Part shown: positions 7,791-18,433 of the stretch, one piece after another | How positions within the stretch are numbered: position 1 is the stretch's first letter | How the letters are laid out: the number at the start of each line of letters is the position of its first letter | Assembly: GCF_030704305.1 (NCBI RefSeq) | Contig: NZ_CP131935.1 | Location: forward strand, 4,774,001 to 4,838,000 | From: Massilia sp. R2A-15 | Lineage (GTDB): Bacteria > Pseudomonadota > Gammaproteobacteria > Burkholderiales > Burkholderiaceae_D | DNA length: 64,000 nt | Direction: 5' to 3' | The notes under the pieces: generated by a model | Seen by the model: only the letters and a program-made list of their open reading frames with translations | Databases searched by the model: none | Told to the model about the DNA's origin: nothing | Translations under genes and position numbers: made by a program

Positions 7791-9326
7791 ATGACTACCG
7801 AAATTTACCTCGACGCCAACGCCACTTCGCCCACCCTGCCGGCGGCCATCGCCGCCGCTGAAGACGCGCTGCGCGAGCGCTTCGGCAACCCGAGCAGCAG
7901 CCATTGCTCCGGCCTGAAGGCCAGGGCGATGCTCGACGCGGTGCGCGCGCGCGCCCGCCGCCTGCTCGGCGCCGGCGCCGGGCGCCTGATGTTTACCAGC
8001 GGCGCCACCGAAGGCATCCAGACCGCCGTGCTGTCGGCGCTGTGCGCGGTGCGCGAGCGCCAGCTGAAGGGCGAGCCGGCCGGCGAACTGCTGCTGTACG
8101 GCGCCACCGAGCACAAGGCCGTGCCGGAAAGCCTGGCCCATTGGAACCGCGTGCTCGGCACCGGCCTGGCGCTGGATGCGCTGCCGGTCGACGGCGCCGG
8201 GCGCCACCGCCTCGACCTGTTGCGCAAGCTGGCGCCGCGCGCGGCGCTGGTCTGCACCATGGCGGCCAACAACGAGACGGGCGTGATCTCCGACCTGGCC
8301 GGCATCGAAGCGGTGCTGGCCGACTGCGCGCCGGACGCGCTGTGGATGGTCGACAGCGTGCAGGCGCTCGGCAAGCTGCGCCTCGACCTGGCCAGCACCC
8401 GCATCGACTACGCGCCGTTCTCCGGCCACAAGCTGTACGCGCCGAAGGGCGTGGGCATGCTGTACGTGCGCAAGGGCGCGCCGTTCACCACGCTGATGGT
8501 GGGCGGCGGCCAGGAAGCGGGGCAGCGCTCCGGCACCGAAAACATGAGCGGCGTCGCCGCCCTGGGCGCCGTGCTCGAAGCGCTCGAAGACGGCGCCGCC
8601 TTCCGCTCGGCCGAAGAACTGCACGCCTTCCGCGACCAGCTGGCCGGCGCACTGCGCGACGCCTTCCCCGCGATCGTCTTCAACATGCCGTTCGCGCACT
8701 CGCTGCCGACCACCCTCAATTTCTCGGTGCCGGGACTGGCCGCCAAGGAGCTGCTCGACCTGTTCGATGCCGCCGGCGTGCGCGTCAGCTCGGGCTCGGC
8801 CTGTTCCGCAGCGAAGGCCGCGCCCAGCTACGTGCTCGAGGCGATGGGGCTGCCGGCCGAGCGCGCCAGCGCCGCGATCCGCATGTCGTTCGGGCCGATG
8901 GCCGGCCAGGACTTCATCGACAGCGCCTGCGAACGCATCGCGCGCTGCGGCGCCGCTGTGCGCGCGCACGCGCCGCGCCCGGCCGCCGACCTGCCGGCCG
9001 CCGCGCCGGTGGACGCCGAGCGCGAGATCGCACCGTCGGCCTTGTCCGCCTTCCTCGACGGCCACCCCGAGGCGATCCTGGTGGACGTGCGCGAAGCCTA
9101 CGAGCAGGCCGCCTGCGCCGCGCAGCTCTGGCATGGCCGCGCCATCGAATCGGTGCCGCTGTCTGCGCTGCCGCAGCGCGCCGCCGCATGGCTGCAGGGC
9201 GAGCCGCGCCCGCTGGTGTTTTTCTGTCGCAGCGGCAACCGCAGCGCGCGCGCGATGCAGTGCCTGCACCAGCTCGGTTATCACGACGCCTGGCACCTCG
9301 CCGGCGGCCTCGCCCTGGCGAATTGA
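7791..9326 (+). CDS. Cysteine desulfurase fused to C-terminal rhodanese domain
   Basis: 511 residues. Residues 1-385 are a class V aminotransferase/cysteine desulfurase (NifS/IscS fold): YLDANATSP at the N-terminus, EHKAVPES, FSGHK with PLP Lys214, GGGQEAGQRSGTEN, and the catalytic-loop Cys338 in SGSACSAA. Residues about 405-511 are a rhodanese domain with active Cys479 in CRSGNRS. The expected reaction is cysteine to alanine plus persulfide, with the rhodanese accepting or relaying the sulfane sulfur in one polypeptide. No Fe-S assembly genes are adjacent; the divergent DecR-like regulator points to cysteine/sulfur homeostasis. No obvious Shine-Dalgarno precedes the ATG. Confidence 0.9.
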   Translation: MTTEIYLDANATSPTLPAAIAAAEDALRERFGNPSSSHCSGLKARAMLDAVRARARRLLGAGAGRLMFTSGATEGIQTAVLSALCAVRERQLKGEPAGELLLYGATEHKAVPESLAHWNRVLGTGLALDALPVDGAGRHRLDLLRKLAPRAALVCTMAANNETGVISDLAGIEAVLADCAPDALWMVDSVQALGKLRLDLASTRIDYAPFSGHKLYAPKGVGMLYVRKGAPFTTLMVGGGQEAGQRSGTENMSGVAALGAVLEALEDGAAFRSAEELHAFRDQLAGALRDAFPAIVFNMPFAHSLPTTLNFSVPGLAAKELLDLFDAAGVRVSSGSACSAAKAAPSYVLEAMGLPAERASAAIRMSFGPMAGQDFIDSACERIARCGAAVRAHAPRPAADLPAAAPVDAEREIAPSALSAFLDGHPEAILVDVREAYEQAACAAQLWHGRAIESVPLSALPQRAAAWLQGEPRPLVFFCRSGNRSARAMQCLHQLGYHDAWHLAGGLALAN

Positions 9327-9394
9327 GGTCGGGTTCTGCGGAACGACGGGGGCGCCTGGTCCCCATGTTGCCTTTACCGCAGCTCAAAAAAAAT

Positions 9395-9421
9395 GGGGTC
9401 AGGTCCGCAGGACCAGACCCC
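9395..9421. repeat. 27-bp GGGGTC palindrome, copy 1
   Basis: Arms GGGGTCAGGTCC and GGACCAGACCCC flank GCA, with one mismatch between the arms. Related copies lie at 19338, 24101, 28396 and 45819. It sits about 70 bases past the stop of the desulfurase gene and is the only structure seen in the 303-base gap before the glucan synthase start; the rest of that gap shows no ORF or clear promoter. Confidence 0.85.
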
Positions 9422-9629
9422 CACTTCACAGCGTAAATACAGCCCCCGCACCCTGCGCCGCCTCAATCGGCGCGCGGGTGTTCTGTACGTTGGCGCACAG
9501 TCACCGGCAGCTGGCCGTTTTACTATGGAAGCAGCCGTTCGCTCATGCTTCCCGCCTTGAACCGACCCGGTCGCAACCCGCGCATTTTCCGTGCGGATTG
9601 GCAGCTCAAGCCCAATTGCGAGGTCACCG

Positions 9630-12600
9630 TTGAATCAAGAAAAAATCATCCTCTCGGATACGCTTTACTCATGGCAGAACGCCATCCGCAATAATCTCGA
9701 CGGCAGCACCAGCCCCGAGGACGAATTGCCGCTGCGCTCGGAGCTGTTCAGCGCCGCCCAGATGGCGACCCACGGCAGGCATCTCGCTGCGCGCCACCAG
9801 CTCAGCAAGAAGGGGGGGGCCGACCGCCTGCTCGCGCGCCTGACCGAAAACGCCGAAGTCATCGCCGGCACCTGCGGCGAACTGACCGCCGCCATCAAGG
9901 CCAGCCGCCAGATCACCCCCGCCTCCGAGTGGCTGCTCGACAACTTCTACCTGATCGAAGAACAGATCCGCACCGCGCGCCGGCACTTGCCGAAGGACTA
10001 CAGCAAGGAACTGCCGCGCCTGGCCAACGAAGAGGTCGAAGGCAATCCGCGCGTCTACCAGATCGCGCTGGAAATCATTTCCCACGGCGATGGCCGGGTC
10101 GACCCGGAAAGCCTGTCGCGCTTCGTCGATGCCTACCAGGAAGTGGCGCCCCTGAAACTGGGCGAGCTGTGGGCCATCCCGATCATGCTGCGCCTCGCGC
10201 TGATCGAGAACCTGCGCCGCGTCGCCGCGCGCGTCTACGACAACCGCACCCAGCGCGACCGCGCCAATACCTGGGCCGACCAGATGAGCGAAACGGCCGA
10301 AAAGAACCCGTCCGACCTCATCCTGCTGGTGGCCGACATGGCGCGCTCGCGCCAGCCGATGACCAGCGGCTTCGTCGCCGAACTGGCGCGCCGCCTGCAG
10401 GGCCAGAGCTCGGCGCTCACGCTCGCGCTGCAATGGGTCACCACCCGCCTGGCCGACGTCGGCCTGACCATCGAACAGCAGATCCAGGCCGAGATCCAGC
10501 AGCAGGCCGCCGACCAGGTCACCATCAGCAACAGCATCGGCAGCCTGCGCTTCCTCGGCACCATGGACTGGCGCGAATTCGTCGAGACCATGAGTGCGGT
10601 CGAGCAGACCCTGCGCGCCGACCCGGCCGACACCTACGGCAAGATGGACTTCGCCACGCGCGACAATTATCGCCACGTGATCGAACAGCTGGCCAAGCGC
10701 TGCGACCATACCGAGGTCCAGGTGGCGACCCAGGCGCTCGAGCTGGCGCAGGAAAACCGCGAGCCGTCGAAGGGCGGGCTCGACATGCGCACCCGCCACA
10801 TCGGCTACTACCTGGTCGGCAACGGCCTGCCCGCGCTCGAAAAGCGCCTGGCCGTGCGCTCCTCGCCGGCCGAGGCCTTCGCCCGGATCGGCCGCGCCGC
10901 GCCGCTGGCCAGCTACCTCGGCGCCATCTTCGTGTTCACCGCGCTGTTTACCGCCACCGTCACCTTGCACGCGTATCGCAACGGCCTCGAAGGCGGCCTG
11001 CTGATCCTGCTCGGCGTGCTGGCGGCGATCGGCGCGAGCCAGCTGGCGCTGGCGCTGGTCAACTTCATGGCCACCCAGCTGACCAAGCCGCACCCGCTGC
11101 CGCGCATGGACTTCAAGGAAGGCATCCCGGACGACGCCCGCACCATCGTCGCCGTGCCGTCGCTGCTGTACAGCCCCGACAACGTCGCCGCGCTGGTCGA
11201 AGCGCTCGAAGTGCGCTACCTGGCCAACCGCGATCCGGGCCTGCGCTTTTGCCTGCTGACCGATTTCGCCGACGCCCCCAGCGAGACCATGCCCGACGAC
11301 GCCGAACTGCTGGCGCTGGCCACCCGCCTGATCCAGCAGCTCAACCTGAAATACCAGGACCCGGAAGGCCCGGGGCCGGTCGGCATTCCCATGCTCGACG
11401 GCGTGCCCGACGTCGATGCGGCGGTCGAACCCTTCCTGCTGCTGCACCGCCCGCGCAAATGGAACGAGTGCGAGCGCGCCTGGATCGGCTTCGAGCGCAA
11501 GCGCGGCAAGCTGTCCGACCTCAACGCCTTCCTGCGCGGCGGCGCTCGCGACAAGTTCTCGCTGGTGGTGGGCGACACCTGCGGCCTGGAAAACGTGCGC
11601 TACGTGATCACGCTCGATTCCGACACCCAGCTGCCGCGCGACTCCGCGCGCCAGTTCATCGCCACCATGGCGCACCCGCTGAACCAGCCGCGCCTGAACG
11701 CCGACGGCACCCGCGTGATCGAAGGCTACGGCATCCTGCAGCCGCGCGTGACCGCCTCGCTGCCGAGCGAGGAAGCGTCGCGCTATGAGCACCTGTGCGG
11801 CGGCGAGCCGGGCATCGACCCCTACACCCGCACCGTCTCTGACGTCTACCAGGACGTGTTCTACGAAGGCTCCTTCATCGGCAAGGGCATCTACGACGTC
11901 GACATCTTCGAGCGCCTGCTCGGCAACCGCCTGCCCGACAACCAGATCCTCAGCCACGACCTGCTCGAAGGCTGCTACCTGCGCGCCGGCCTGCTGTCGG
12001 ACGCCCAGCTCTACGAAAACTACCCGGCGCGCTACAGCGACGACGTCAGCCGCCGCCACCGCTGGATCCGCGGCGACTGGCAGCTGGCCGGCTTTCTGCT
12101 GCCGCGCGTGCCTGCGCATGGCGGCAAGCGTGAACCGAACCCCCTGTCGGCGCTGTCGCGCTGGAAGCTGTTCGACAACCTGCGCCGCAGCGTCGTCGCG
12201 CCGGTGCTTACCGCGCTGCTGCTGGTCACCTGGGCGCTGCTGCCGTCGCCGTGGTTCTGGAGCGCCGCCATCCTCGCGGTGATCTTCCTGCCCACTTTCG
12301 TCAACGCCCTGTTCGGCCTGATCGAAAAGCCGCACGACATGCGCTGGGGCCAGCACATGGCCAGCGGCACCTCCAGCCTGAAGCTGATGTTCGGCCACGC
12401 GCTGCTGCAGGCCGCCTTCCTGCCGTACGAAGCCTGGTTCAGCCTCGACGCCATCGTGCGCACCGGGTGGCGCATGCTGGTCTCGCGCCGCAACCTGCTC
12501 GAGTGGCGTCCGTCCAGCCTGGCCCGCTCGTCGACCAACATGGAAACCAACTGGCGGCGCATGTGGTTCTCGCCGGCGCTGGCGGTCGGCGCAGCCGTGA

Positions 12601-15600
12601 TGCTCTCCTTCCTCAACCCGGTGGCGCTGTTCGCCGCCGCGCCGGTGCTGCTGCTGTGGTTCATGGCGCCCGTCATCGCCTGGTGGATCAGCCTTCCGAT
12701 CGAGCGCGAAGCGGCCGAACTGTCGGCGCAGCAGTCGGCCTTCCTGCGCGCGCTGGCGCGCCGCACCTGGGGCTTCTTCGAAGACTTCGTCGGCGCCGAG
12801 GACAACTGGCTCCCGCCCGACAACATGCAGGAGCACCCGACCTGGGTGGTCGCGCACCGCACTTCGCCCACCAACATGGGCATGTCGCTGCTGGCCAACC
12901 TCACGGCCTGGGACTTCGGCTTCGCCACGCTCGACCAGGTGCTCTCGCGCACCAGCTCGGCCTTCGCCACGATGGACCGGATGGAGCGCTATCACGGCCA
13001 TTTCTACAACTGGTACGACACCATCTCGCTCGCGCCGCTGCAGCCGATGTACGTGTCTTCGGTCGACAGCGGCAACCTGGCCGGCCACCTGCTCACGCTG
13101 GCCCCGGGCCTGGCGGCGCTGGCCGACCATCCGATCGTCAGCCCGCGCACGCTCGACGGCATTTCCATCACCCTGCACCTGGTGCAGGAGTACGCCGGCG
13201 ACGCCGGCCCGGCCGTTGCCGACGCCATCCTCGCCATGCGCGGCCTGCTGGCCGAAGCCGAGCGCGACGCGAACACCTTGCCCGGCCTGACGCACGGAAC
13301 GGCCGGCCTTTGCCGCGCCGCCGACGCCATCGTTGCGGCCCTGGCGCCGGACGCCGAGCCGCACCTGCAGTCGTGGGCCGAGAAGCTGGCCACCCAATGC
13401 CGCAACGCCCACGCCGAACTGCTGGAACTGGCGCCGTGGATGCGCGCCGCCCAGGAATACGTGGTCGATTCGAGCCTGACGCGCATCCCGACCTTGCGCG
13501 AACTGGCCGTCTTCAGCATGAGCGGCGGCAGCGACCTGGCGCCGGCCGAGCGCGCGCGCCAGCACACGCTCACGCAGCTGGTGGCCGAAGGCGCTGCTGC
13601 GGCGCAGCGCCGCCTGATCCAGATCGACGAGCTGGCCGCGCGCGCGCGCGCCTTCGCCGACATGGACTTCAGCTTCCTCTACAACAGCACCACCAACCTG
13701 CTGGCGATCGGCTACAACGTGACCGACCGCCGGCTCGACGCCAGCTGCTACGACCTGCTTGCCTCCGAGGTGCGGCTGGCCAGCTTCGTCGGCATCGCCC
13801 AGGGCCAGTTCCCGCAGGAGCACTGGTTCGCGCTGGGGCGCCAGCTGTGCATCGTCGGCGGCGAGCAGCTGCTGCTGTCGTGGAGCGGCTCGATGTTCGA
13901 GTACCTGATGCCGCTCCTGGTCATGCCGACCTACGAGAACACCCTGCTCGACCAGACCTACCGCGCCATCATCAACGCCCAGATCGACTATTCGAAGCAG
14001 CGCGGCGTCCCGTGGGGCATCTCCGAGTCTGGCTACAACACCGTAGACGCCAACCTCAATTACCAGTACCGCGCCTTCGGCGTGCCCGGTACCGGCATGA
14101 AGCGCGGCCTGGCCGACGACCTGGTCATCGCGCCTTACGCCACCATGATGGGCCTGATGGTCAACGCCGAGGCGTCGTGCGAAAACCTGCAGCGCATGGC
14201 CGGCCTGGGCTTCATGGGCAAGTACGGCTTCTACGAGGCGATCGACTACACGCAAACGCGCCTGCCGCGCGGCCAGGACTACGCCGTGGTGCGCTCCTTC
14301 ATGGCGCACCACCAGGGCATGGGCTTCCTGTCGCTGTCCTACCTGCTGCACGACCGGCCGATGCAGCGCCGCTTCGAGTCCGACCCGCTGTTCCAGGCCA
14401 CCATGCTGGTGCTGCAGGAGCGCGTGCCCAAGACGGGTGCCTTCCACTCGCACACCGCCGACCTGGCCGCGATGCGCGCGCCGGTCACCGAAGTGTCGAT
14501 GCCGATGCGGATCATCAGCCAGACCAACACGCCGCAGCCCGAAGTGCAGCTGCTGTCGAACGGCCGCTACCACGTGATGGTCACCTCGGCCGGCGGCAGC
14601 TACAGCCGCTGGAAGGACCTGGCGGTGACGCGCTGGCGCGAAGACGCGACCGAAGACGACTGGGGCAATTTCTGCTACGTGCGCGACGTGGACAGCGGCG
14701 CGTTCTGGTCCACCACCTTCCAGCCGACCCTGGTCGAGCCGAAGAAGTACGAAGTGATCTTCTCGGAAGGCCGCGCCGAATTCCGCCGCAGCGACAAGGG
14801 CATCGACCTGTACACCGAGATGGTGGTCTCGCCGGAAGACGACATCGAATTGCGCCGCACCCGCATCACCAACAAGTCGCAGACGCGCCGCACCATCGAA
14901 TTTACCAGCTACGCCGAAGTGGTGATGGCGCCGGCCGCCGCCGACAACGCCCACCCGGCGTTCTCCAAGCTGTTCGTGCAGACTGAAATCCTGCGCAACG
15001 AAAACGCCATCCTGTGCACCCGCCGCCCGCGCGCCAAGGACGAGCACATGCCGTGGCTGCTCAACCTGATGACGGTGCACGACGGCGTGCTGCTCGACGC
15101 CAGCTTCGAGACCAGCCGTCCTGACTTCATCGGCCGCGCGAACAGCACGGTGGCGCCGCGCGCAATGCTCGACGCCGAACCGCTGCGCGGGGGCGAGGGC
15201 TCGGTGCTCGACCCGATCGTCGCGATCCGCTACAAGGTCACGCTCGAACCGGACCAGGTGGTCACGCTCGACGTCGTCACCGGCATGACCGAAACGCGCG
15301 AGCAGGCGATGCACCTGATCGACAAGTACCAGGACCGCCACCTGGCCGACCGCGTGTTCGAACTGGCCTGGACCCACAGCCAGGTGGTGCTGCGCCAGCT
15401 CAACGCCAGCGAGTCCGACGCCCAGCTGTACAGCCGCCTGGCCAGCACCATCATCTACCCGCACGCCGGCCTACGCGCCGACGCATCGACCCTGATCCGC
15501 AACCACCGCGGCCAGTCCGGCCTGTGGGCCTACGCCATCTCCGGCGACCTGCCGATCGTGCTCATGCAGATCAAGGACCCGGCCAACATCGACCTCGCGC

Positions 15601-18365
15601 GCCAGATGGTGCAGGCGCACGCCTACTGGCGCCTCAAGGGCCTGGTGGTGGACCTGGTCATCTGGTACGAAGACCAGTCGGGTTACCGCCAGGCCCTGCA
15701 CGACCAGATCATGGGCCTCATTGCGTCGGGCATCGACGCCCAGGCGATCGACCGCCCGGGCGGCATCTTCGTGCGCCTGCTCGACCAGATCTCCAACGAA
15801 GACCGGGTGCTGATGCAGTCGGTCGCGCGCGCCATCCTGTCGGACGCGCGCGGCAGCCTGGCCGACCAGATCAAGCGCGCCGCGCCGACCTTCCCGAAAC
15901 TGCCGCTGGCGGTGTTCGAGCCGCGCGCCGAGTCCTACCAGCAGCTGGCCGCGCCGGCCGCGCCGAAGCTCGAACTGGTGCTGGAAAACGGCATCGGCGG
16001 CTTCACCAAGGACGGGCGCGAGTACGTGATCCGCACCGACAGCACGCACCGCACCCCGGCGCCGTGGGTCAACGTGCTGGCCAACCAGACCTTCGGCTCG
16101 GTGGTGTCCGAGTCCGGCCAAGCCTACACCTGGAGCGAGAACGCCCACGAGTTCCGTCTCACGCCGTGGGACAACGACCCGGTCGCCGACAGCGGCGGCG
16201 AGGCGTTCTACATCCGCGACGAGCATACCGGCAGGTTCTGGTCGCCGACCGCGCTGCCGGTGCGCTCGAATGGCCACTTCACCACGCGCCACGGCTTCGG
16301 CTACAGCGTGTTCGAGCACGACGAGGAATCGATCCACAGCGAGCTGACTACCTTCGTCGCGCTCGACGCGCCGATCAAGTACTCGGTGGTCAAGCTGCGC
16401 AACGACAGCACCACACCGCGCAAGCTGTCCGTCACCGGCTACGTCGAATGGGTGCTGGGCGACCTGCGGCCCAAGCAGTCGATGCACGTGGTGACCGAGC
16501 TCGATCCGCTGTCCGGCGCGCTGTTTGCGCGCAACGCCTACAACACCGAGTTCACCGGGCGCGTCGGCTTCTTCCAGGTCGAGGCGCAGAACCGCAGCGT
16601 CACCTGCGACCGCAACGAATTCATCGGCCGCAACCGCAACCTGGGCAATCCGGCCGCGATGATGCGCTCCCGCCTGTCCGGCAAGGTCGGCGCCGGCCTC
16701 GATCCCTGCGCCGCCATCCAGGTGGCGATCGAACTGCAACCAGGCCAGGAACGCGAGCTGGTGTTCATGCTCGGCGTGGGCGGGCGCCGCAACGCCGACG
16801 CCAGCGGCATGGTGCAGCGCTATAACGGCAGCACCGCGGCGGCGGCGGCCTTCGACATGGTGCGCGACCACTGGAACGCCACCCTGGGCGCGGTGCGCAT
16901 CGAGACGCCCGAGCCGATGCTCGACGTGATCGCCAACGGCTGGCTGATGTACCAGACCATCGCCTGCCGCATGTGGGCGCGCAGCGGCTACTACCAGTCG
17001 GGCGGCGCGTTCGGCTTCCGCGACCAGTTGCAGGATGCGATGGCGATGATCCACACCCAGCCGCAGATCCTGCGCGAGCACCTGCTGCTGTGCGCGGCGC
17101 ACCAGTTCGTCGAAGGCGACGTCCAGCACTGGTGGCATCCGCCGTCGGACCGCGGCGTGCGCACCCACTGCTCGGACGACTACCTGTGGCTGCCGCTGGC
17201 GGCGCACCGCTACGTGATCGGCACCGGCGACACCGGCGTCCTGAGCGAGCCGGCGCCCTTCCTCGAAGGCCGCATGCTGGCGCCGGAGGAGGAGTCCTAT
17301 TACGACATGCCGGGCCACTCGCACCAGAACGCCGACCTGTACGAGCACTGCGTGCGCGCCATCAAGCGCGGCCTGCGCTTCGGCGAGCATGGCCTGCCGC
17401 TGATCGGCACCTGCGACTGGAACGATGGCATGGACCGCGTCGGCAACGAAGGCAAGGGCGAGTCGGTGTGGCTGGCCTGGTTCCTGTACGACGTGCTGGT
17501 CAAGTTCGCCGAGGTCGCCGAGCTGCACGACGACCAGGCCTTCGCCGACACCTGCCGCAACGAAGCGAAGCAGCTGGCGCACAACGTCGAGACCAACGCG
17601 TGGGACGGCAAGTGGTACCGCCGCGCCTACTTCGACGACGGCACGCCGCTCGGCTCGCACAGCAACGACGAATGCCAGATCGACTCGATCTCGCAAAGCT
17701 GGGGCGTGCTGTCGGGCGCCGCCGATCCCGAGCGCACCGCCAGCGCGATGGAGCAGGTCGACCAGCGCCTGGTGCGGCGCGACTTCGGCCTGATCCAGCT
17801 GCTCGACCCGCCGTTCGACAAGGGCGTGCTCAATCCGGGCTACATCCGCGGCTACGTGCCGGGCGTGCGCGAGAACGGCGGCCAGTACACCCACGCCGCG
17901 ATCTGGACCGCGATGGCCTTCGCCAAGATGGGGCAGGGCGACAAGGCCTGGGAGCTGCTGCGCATGATCAATCCGGTGCAGCACGGCGGCACGCCGGAAG
18001 GCGCCGCGCTGTACAAGGTCGAGCCTTACGTGGTGGCGGCCGACGTGTACGCGGTGTCGCCGCACATCGGCCGTGGCGGCTGGAGCTGGTACACCGGCTC
18101 CTCGGGCTGGATGTACCGCCTGATCGTCGAATCGCTGCTCGGCCTGTCGCTGGCGAGCGACAAGCTGACGGTCACGCCGCACCTGCCATCGGGCTGGGAC
18201 ACGTTCAAATTGCACTATCGCTATCGCACGTCGAACTACGAGATCACCGTGGTCGCCGGCGCGGAAGGATGGATGAAAGTGGACGGCCGTGATGTGGAAG
18301 ACAACACAGTGTCGCTTGTTGACGACGGAAGGACGCATGAGGTGCGCTTGCAGATAGCCCGGTAG
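9630..18365 (+). CDS. ndvB: Cyclic beta-1,2-glucan synthase (NdvB/Cgs type)
   Basis: About 2,911 residues. Start chosen as TTG at 9630 (MNQEKIILSD) because GAGG lies 6 bases upstream; an in-frame GTG at 9591 is the alternative. Domains: cytoplasmic N-terminus; membrane segments about 425-480, 855-900 and 985-1022; GT84 glycosyltransferase with LDSDTQLPRDS near residue 661 and HDLLEGCYLRAG plus RRHRWIRGDWQ; a glycoamylase-like domain with PWGISESGYN near 1460; and C-terminal GH94 phosphorylase modules with CDWNDGMDRVG near 2595. The family makes inner-membrane-assembled cyclic glucans for the periplasm, used in osmoadaptation and host or surface interaction. Length is typical. It stands alone apart from the following porin gene. 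Confidence 0.93.
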   Translation: MNQEKIILSDTLYSWQNAIRNNLDGSTSPEDELPLRSELFSAAQMATHGRHLAARHQLSKKGGADRLLARLTENAEVIAGTCGELTAAIKASRQITPASEWLLDNFYLIEEQIRTARRHLPKDYSKELPRLANEEVEGNPRVYQIALEIISHGDGRVDPESLSRFVDAYQEVAPLKLGELWAIPIMLRLALIENLRRVAARVYDNRTQRDRANTWADQMSETAEKNPSDLILLVADMARSRQPMTSGFVAELARRLQGQSSALTLALQWVTTRLADVGLTIEQQIQAEIQQQAADQVTISNSIGSLRFLGTMDWREFVETMSAVEQTLRADPADTYGKMDFATRDNYRHVIEQLAKRCDHTEVQVATQALELAQENREPSKGGLDMRTRHIGYYLVGNGLPALEKRLAVRSSPAEAFARIGRAAPLASYLGAIFVFTALFTATVTLHAYRNGLEGGLLILLGVLAAIGASQLALALVNFMATQLTKPHPLPRMDFKEGIPDDARTIVAVPSLLYSPDNVAALVEALEVRYLANRDPGLRFCLLTDFADAPSETMPDDAELLALATRLIQQLNLKYQDPEGPGPVGIPMLDGVPDVDAAVEPFLLLHRPRKWNECERAWIGFERKRGKLSDLNAFLRGGARDKFSLVVGDTCGLENVRYVITLDSDTQLPRDSARQFIATMAHPLNQPRLNADGTRVIEGYGILQPRVTASLPSEEASRYEHLCGGEPGIDPYTRTVSDVYQDVFYEGSFIGKGIYDVDIFERLLGNRLPDNQILSHDLLEGCYLRAGLLSDAQLYENYPARYSDDVSRRHRWIRGDWQLAGFLLPRVPAHGGKREPNPLSALSRWKLFDNLRRSVVAPVLTALLLVTWALLPSPWFWSAAILAVIFLPTFVNALFGLIEKPHDMRWGQHMASGTSSLKLMFGHALLQAAFLPYEAWFSLDAIVRTGWRMLVSRRNLLEWRPSSLARSSTNMETNWRRMWFSPALAVGAAVMLSFLNPVALFAAAPVLLLWFMAPVIAWWISLPIEREAAELSAQQSAFLRALARRTWGFFEDFVGAEDNWLPPDNMQEHPTWVVAHRTSPTNMGMSLLANLTAWDFGFATLDQVLSRTSSAFATMDRMERYHGHFYNWYDTISLAPLQPMYVSSVDSGNLAGHLLTLAPGLAALADHPIVSPRTLDGISITLHLVQEYAGDAGPAVADAILAMRGLLAEAERDANTLPGLTHGTAGLCRAADAIVAALAPDAEPHLQSWAEKLATQCRNAHAELLELAPWMRAAQEYVVDSSLTRIPTLRELAVFSMSGGSDLAPAERARQHTLTQLVAEGAAAAQRRLIQIDELAARARAFADMDFSFLYNSTTNLLAIGYNVTDRRLDASCYDLLASEVRLASFVGIAQGQFPQEHWFALGRQLCIVGGEQLLLSWSGSMFEYLMPLLVMPTYENTLLDQTYRAIINAQIDYSKQRGVPWGISESGYNTVDANLNYQYRAFGVPGTGMKRGLADDLVIAPYATMMGLMVNAEASCENLQRMAGLGFMGKYGFYEAIDYTQTRLPRGQDYAVVRSFMAHHQGMGFLSLSYLLHDRPMQRRFESDPLFQATMLVLQERVPKTGAFHSHTADLAAMRAPVTEVSMPMRIISQTNTPQPEVQLLSNGRYHVMVTSAGGSYSRWKDLAVTRWREDATEDDWGNFCYVRDVDSGAFWSTTFQPTLVEPKKYEVIFSEGRAEFRRSDKGIDLYTEMVVSPEDDIELRRTRITNKSQTRRTIEFTSYAEVVMAPAAADNAHPAFSKLFVQTEILRNENAILCTRRPRAKDEHMPWLLNLMTVHDGVLLDASFETSRPDFIGRANSTVAPRAMLDAEPLRGGEGSVLDPIVAIRYKVTLEPDQVVTLDVVTGMTETREQAMHLIDKYQDRHLADRVFELAWTHSQVVLRQLNASESDAQLYSRLASTIIYPHAGLRADASTLIRNHRGQSGLWAYAISGDLPIVLMQIKDPANIDLARQMVQAHAYWRLKGLVVDLVIWYEDQSGYRQALHDQIMGLIASGIDAQAIDRPGGIFVRLLDQISNEDRVLMQSVARAILSDARGSLADQIKRAAPTFPKLPLAVFEPRAESYQQLAAPAAPKLELVLENGIGGFTKDGREYVIRTDSTHRTPAPWVNVLANQTFGSVVSESGQAYTWSENAHEFRLTPWDNDPVADSGGEAFYIRDEHTGRFWSPTALPVRSNGHFTTRHGFGYSVFEHDEESIHSELTTFVALDAPIKYSVVKLRNDSTTPRKLSVTGYVEWVLGDLRPKQSMHVVTELDPLSGALFARNAYNTEFTGRVGFFQVEAQNRSVTCDRNEFIGRNRNLGNPAAMMRSRLSGKVGAGLDPCAAIQVAIELQPGQERELVFMLGVGGRRNADASGMVQRYNGSTAAAAAFDMVRDHWNATLGAVRIETPEPMLDVIANGWLMYQTIACRMWARSGYYQSGGAFGFRDQLQDAMAMIHTQPQILREHLLLCAAHQFVEGDVQHWWHPPSDRGVRTHCSDDYLWLPLAAHRYVIGTGDTGVLSEPAPFLEGRMLAPEEESYYDMPGHSHQNADLYEHCVRAIKRGLRFGEHGLPLIGTCDWNDGMDRVGNEGKGESVWLAWFLYDVLVKFAEVAELHDDQAFADTCRNEAKQLAHNVETNAWDGKWYRRAYFDDGTPLGSHSNDECQIDSISQSWGVLSGAADPERTASAMEQVDQRLVRRDFGLIQLLDPPFDKGVLNPGYIRGYVPGVRENGGQYTHAAIWTAMAFAKMGQGDKAWELLRMINPVQHGGTPEGAALYKVEPYVVAADVYAVSPHIGRGGWSWYTGSSGWMYRLIVESLLGLSLASDKLTVTPHLPSGWDTFKLHYRYRTSNYEITVVAGAEGWMKVDGRDVEDNTVSLVDDGRTHEVRLQIAR

Positions 18366-18433
18366 GCGGATGCACGGTAACATGCCCGCTCCCTCAATAA
18401 ACACCGGGCTCGCTTCGGTGTCGAAAGCTCATC

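Noticed and set aside
9669..18404. Very long minus-strand open frames antisense to the glucan synthase (9669-15464 and 15471-18404)
   Set aside because: Their products are Arg/His/Gln/Val-rich shadows of a high-GC gene, with no recognisable domains. The plus-strand frame encodes an intact NdvB-type enzyme.
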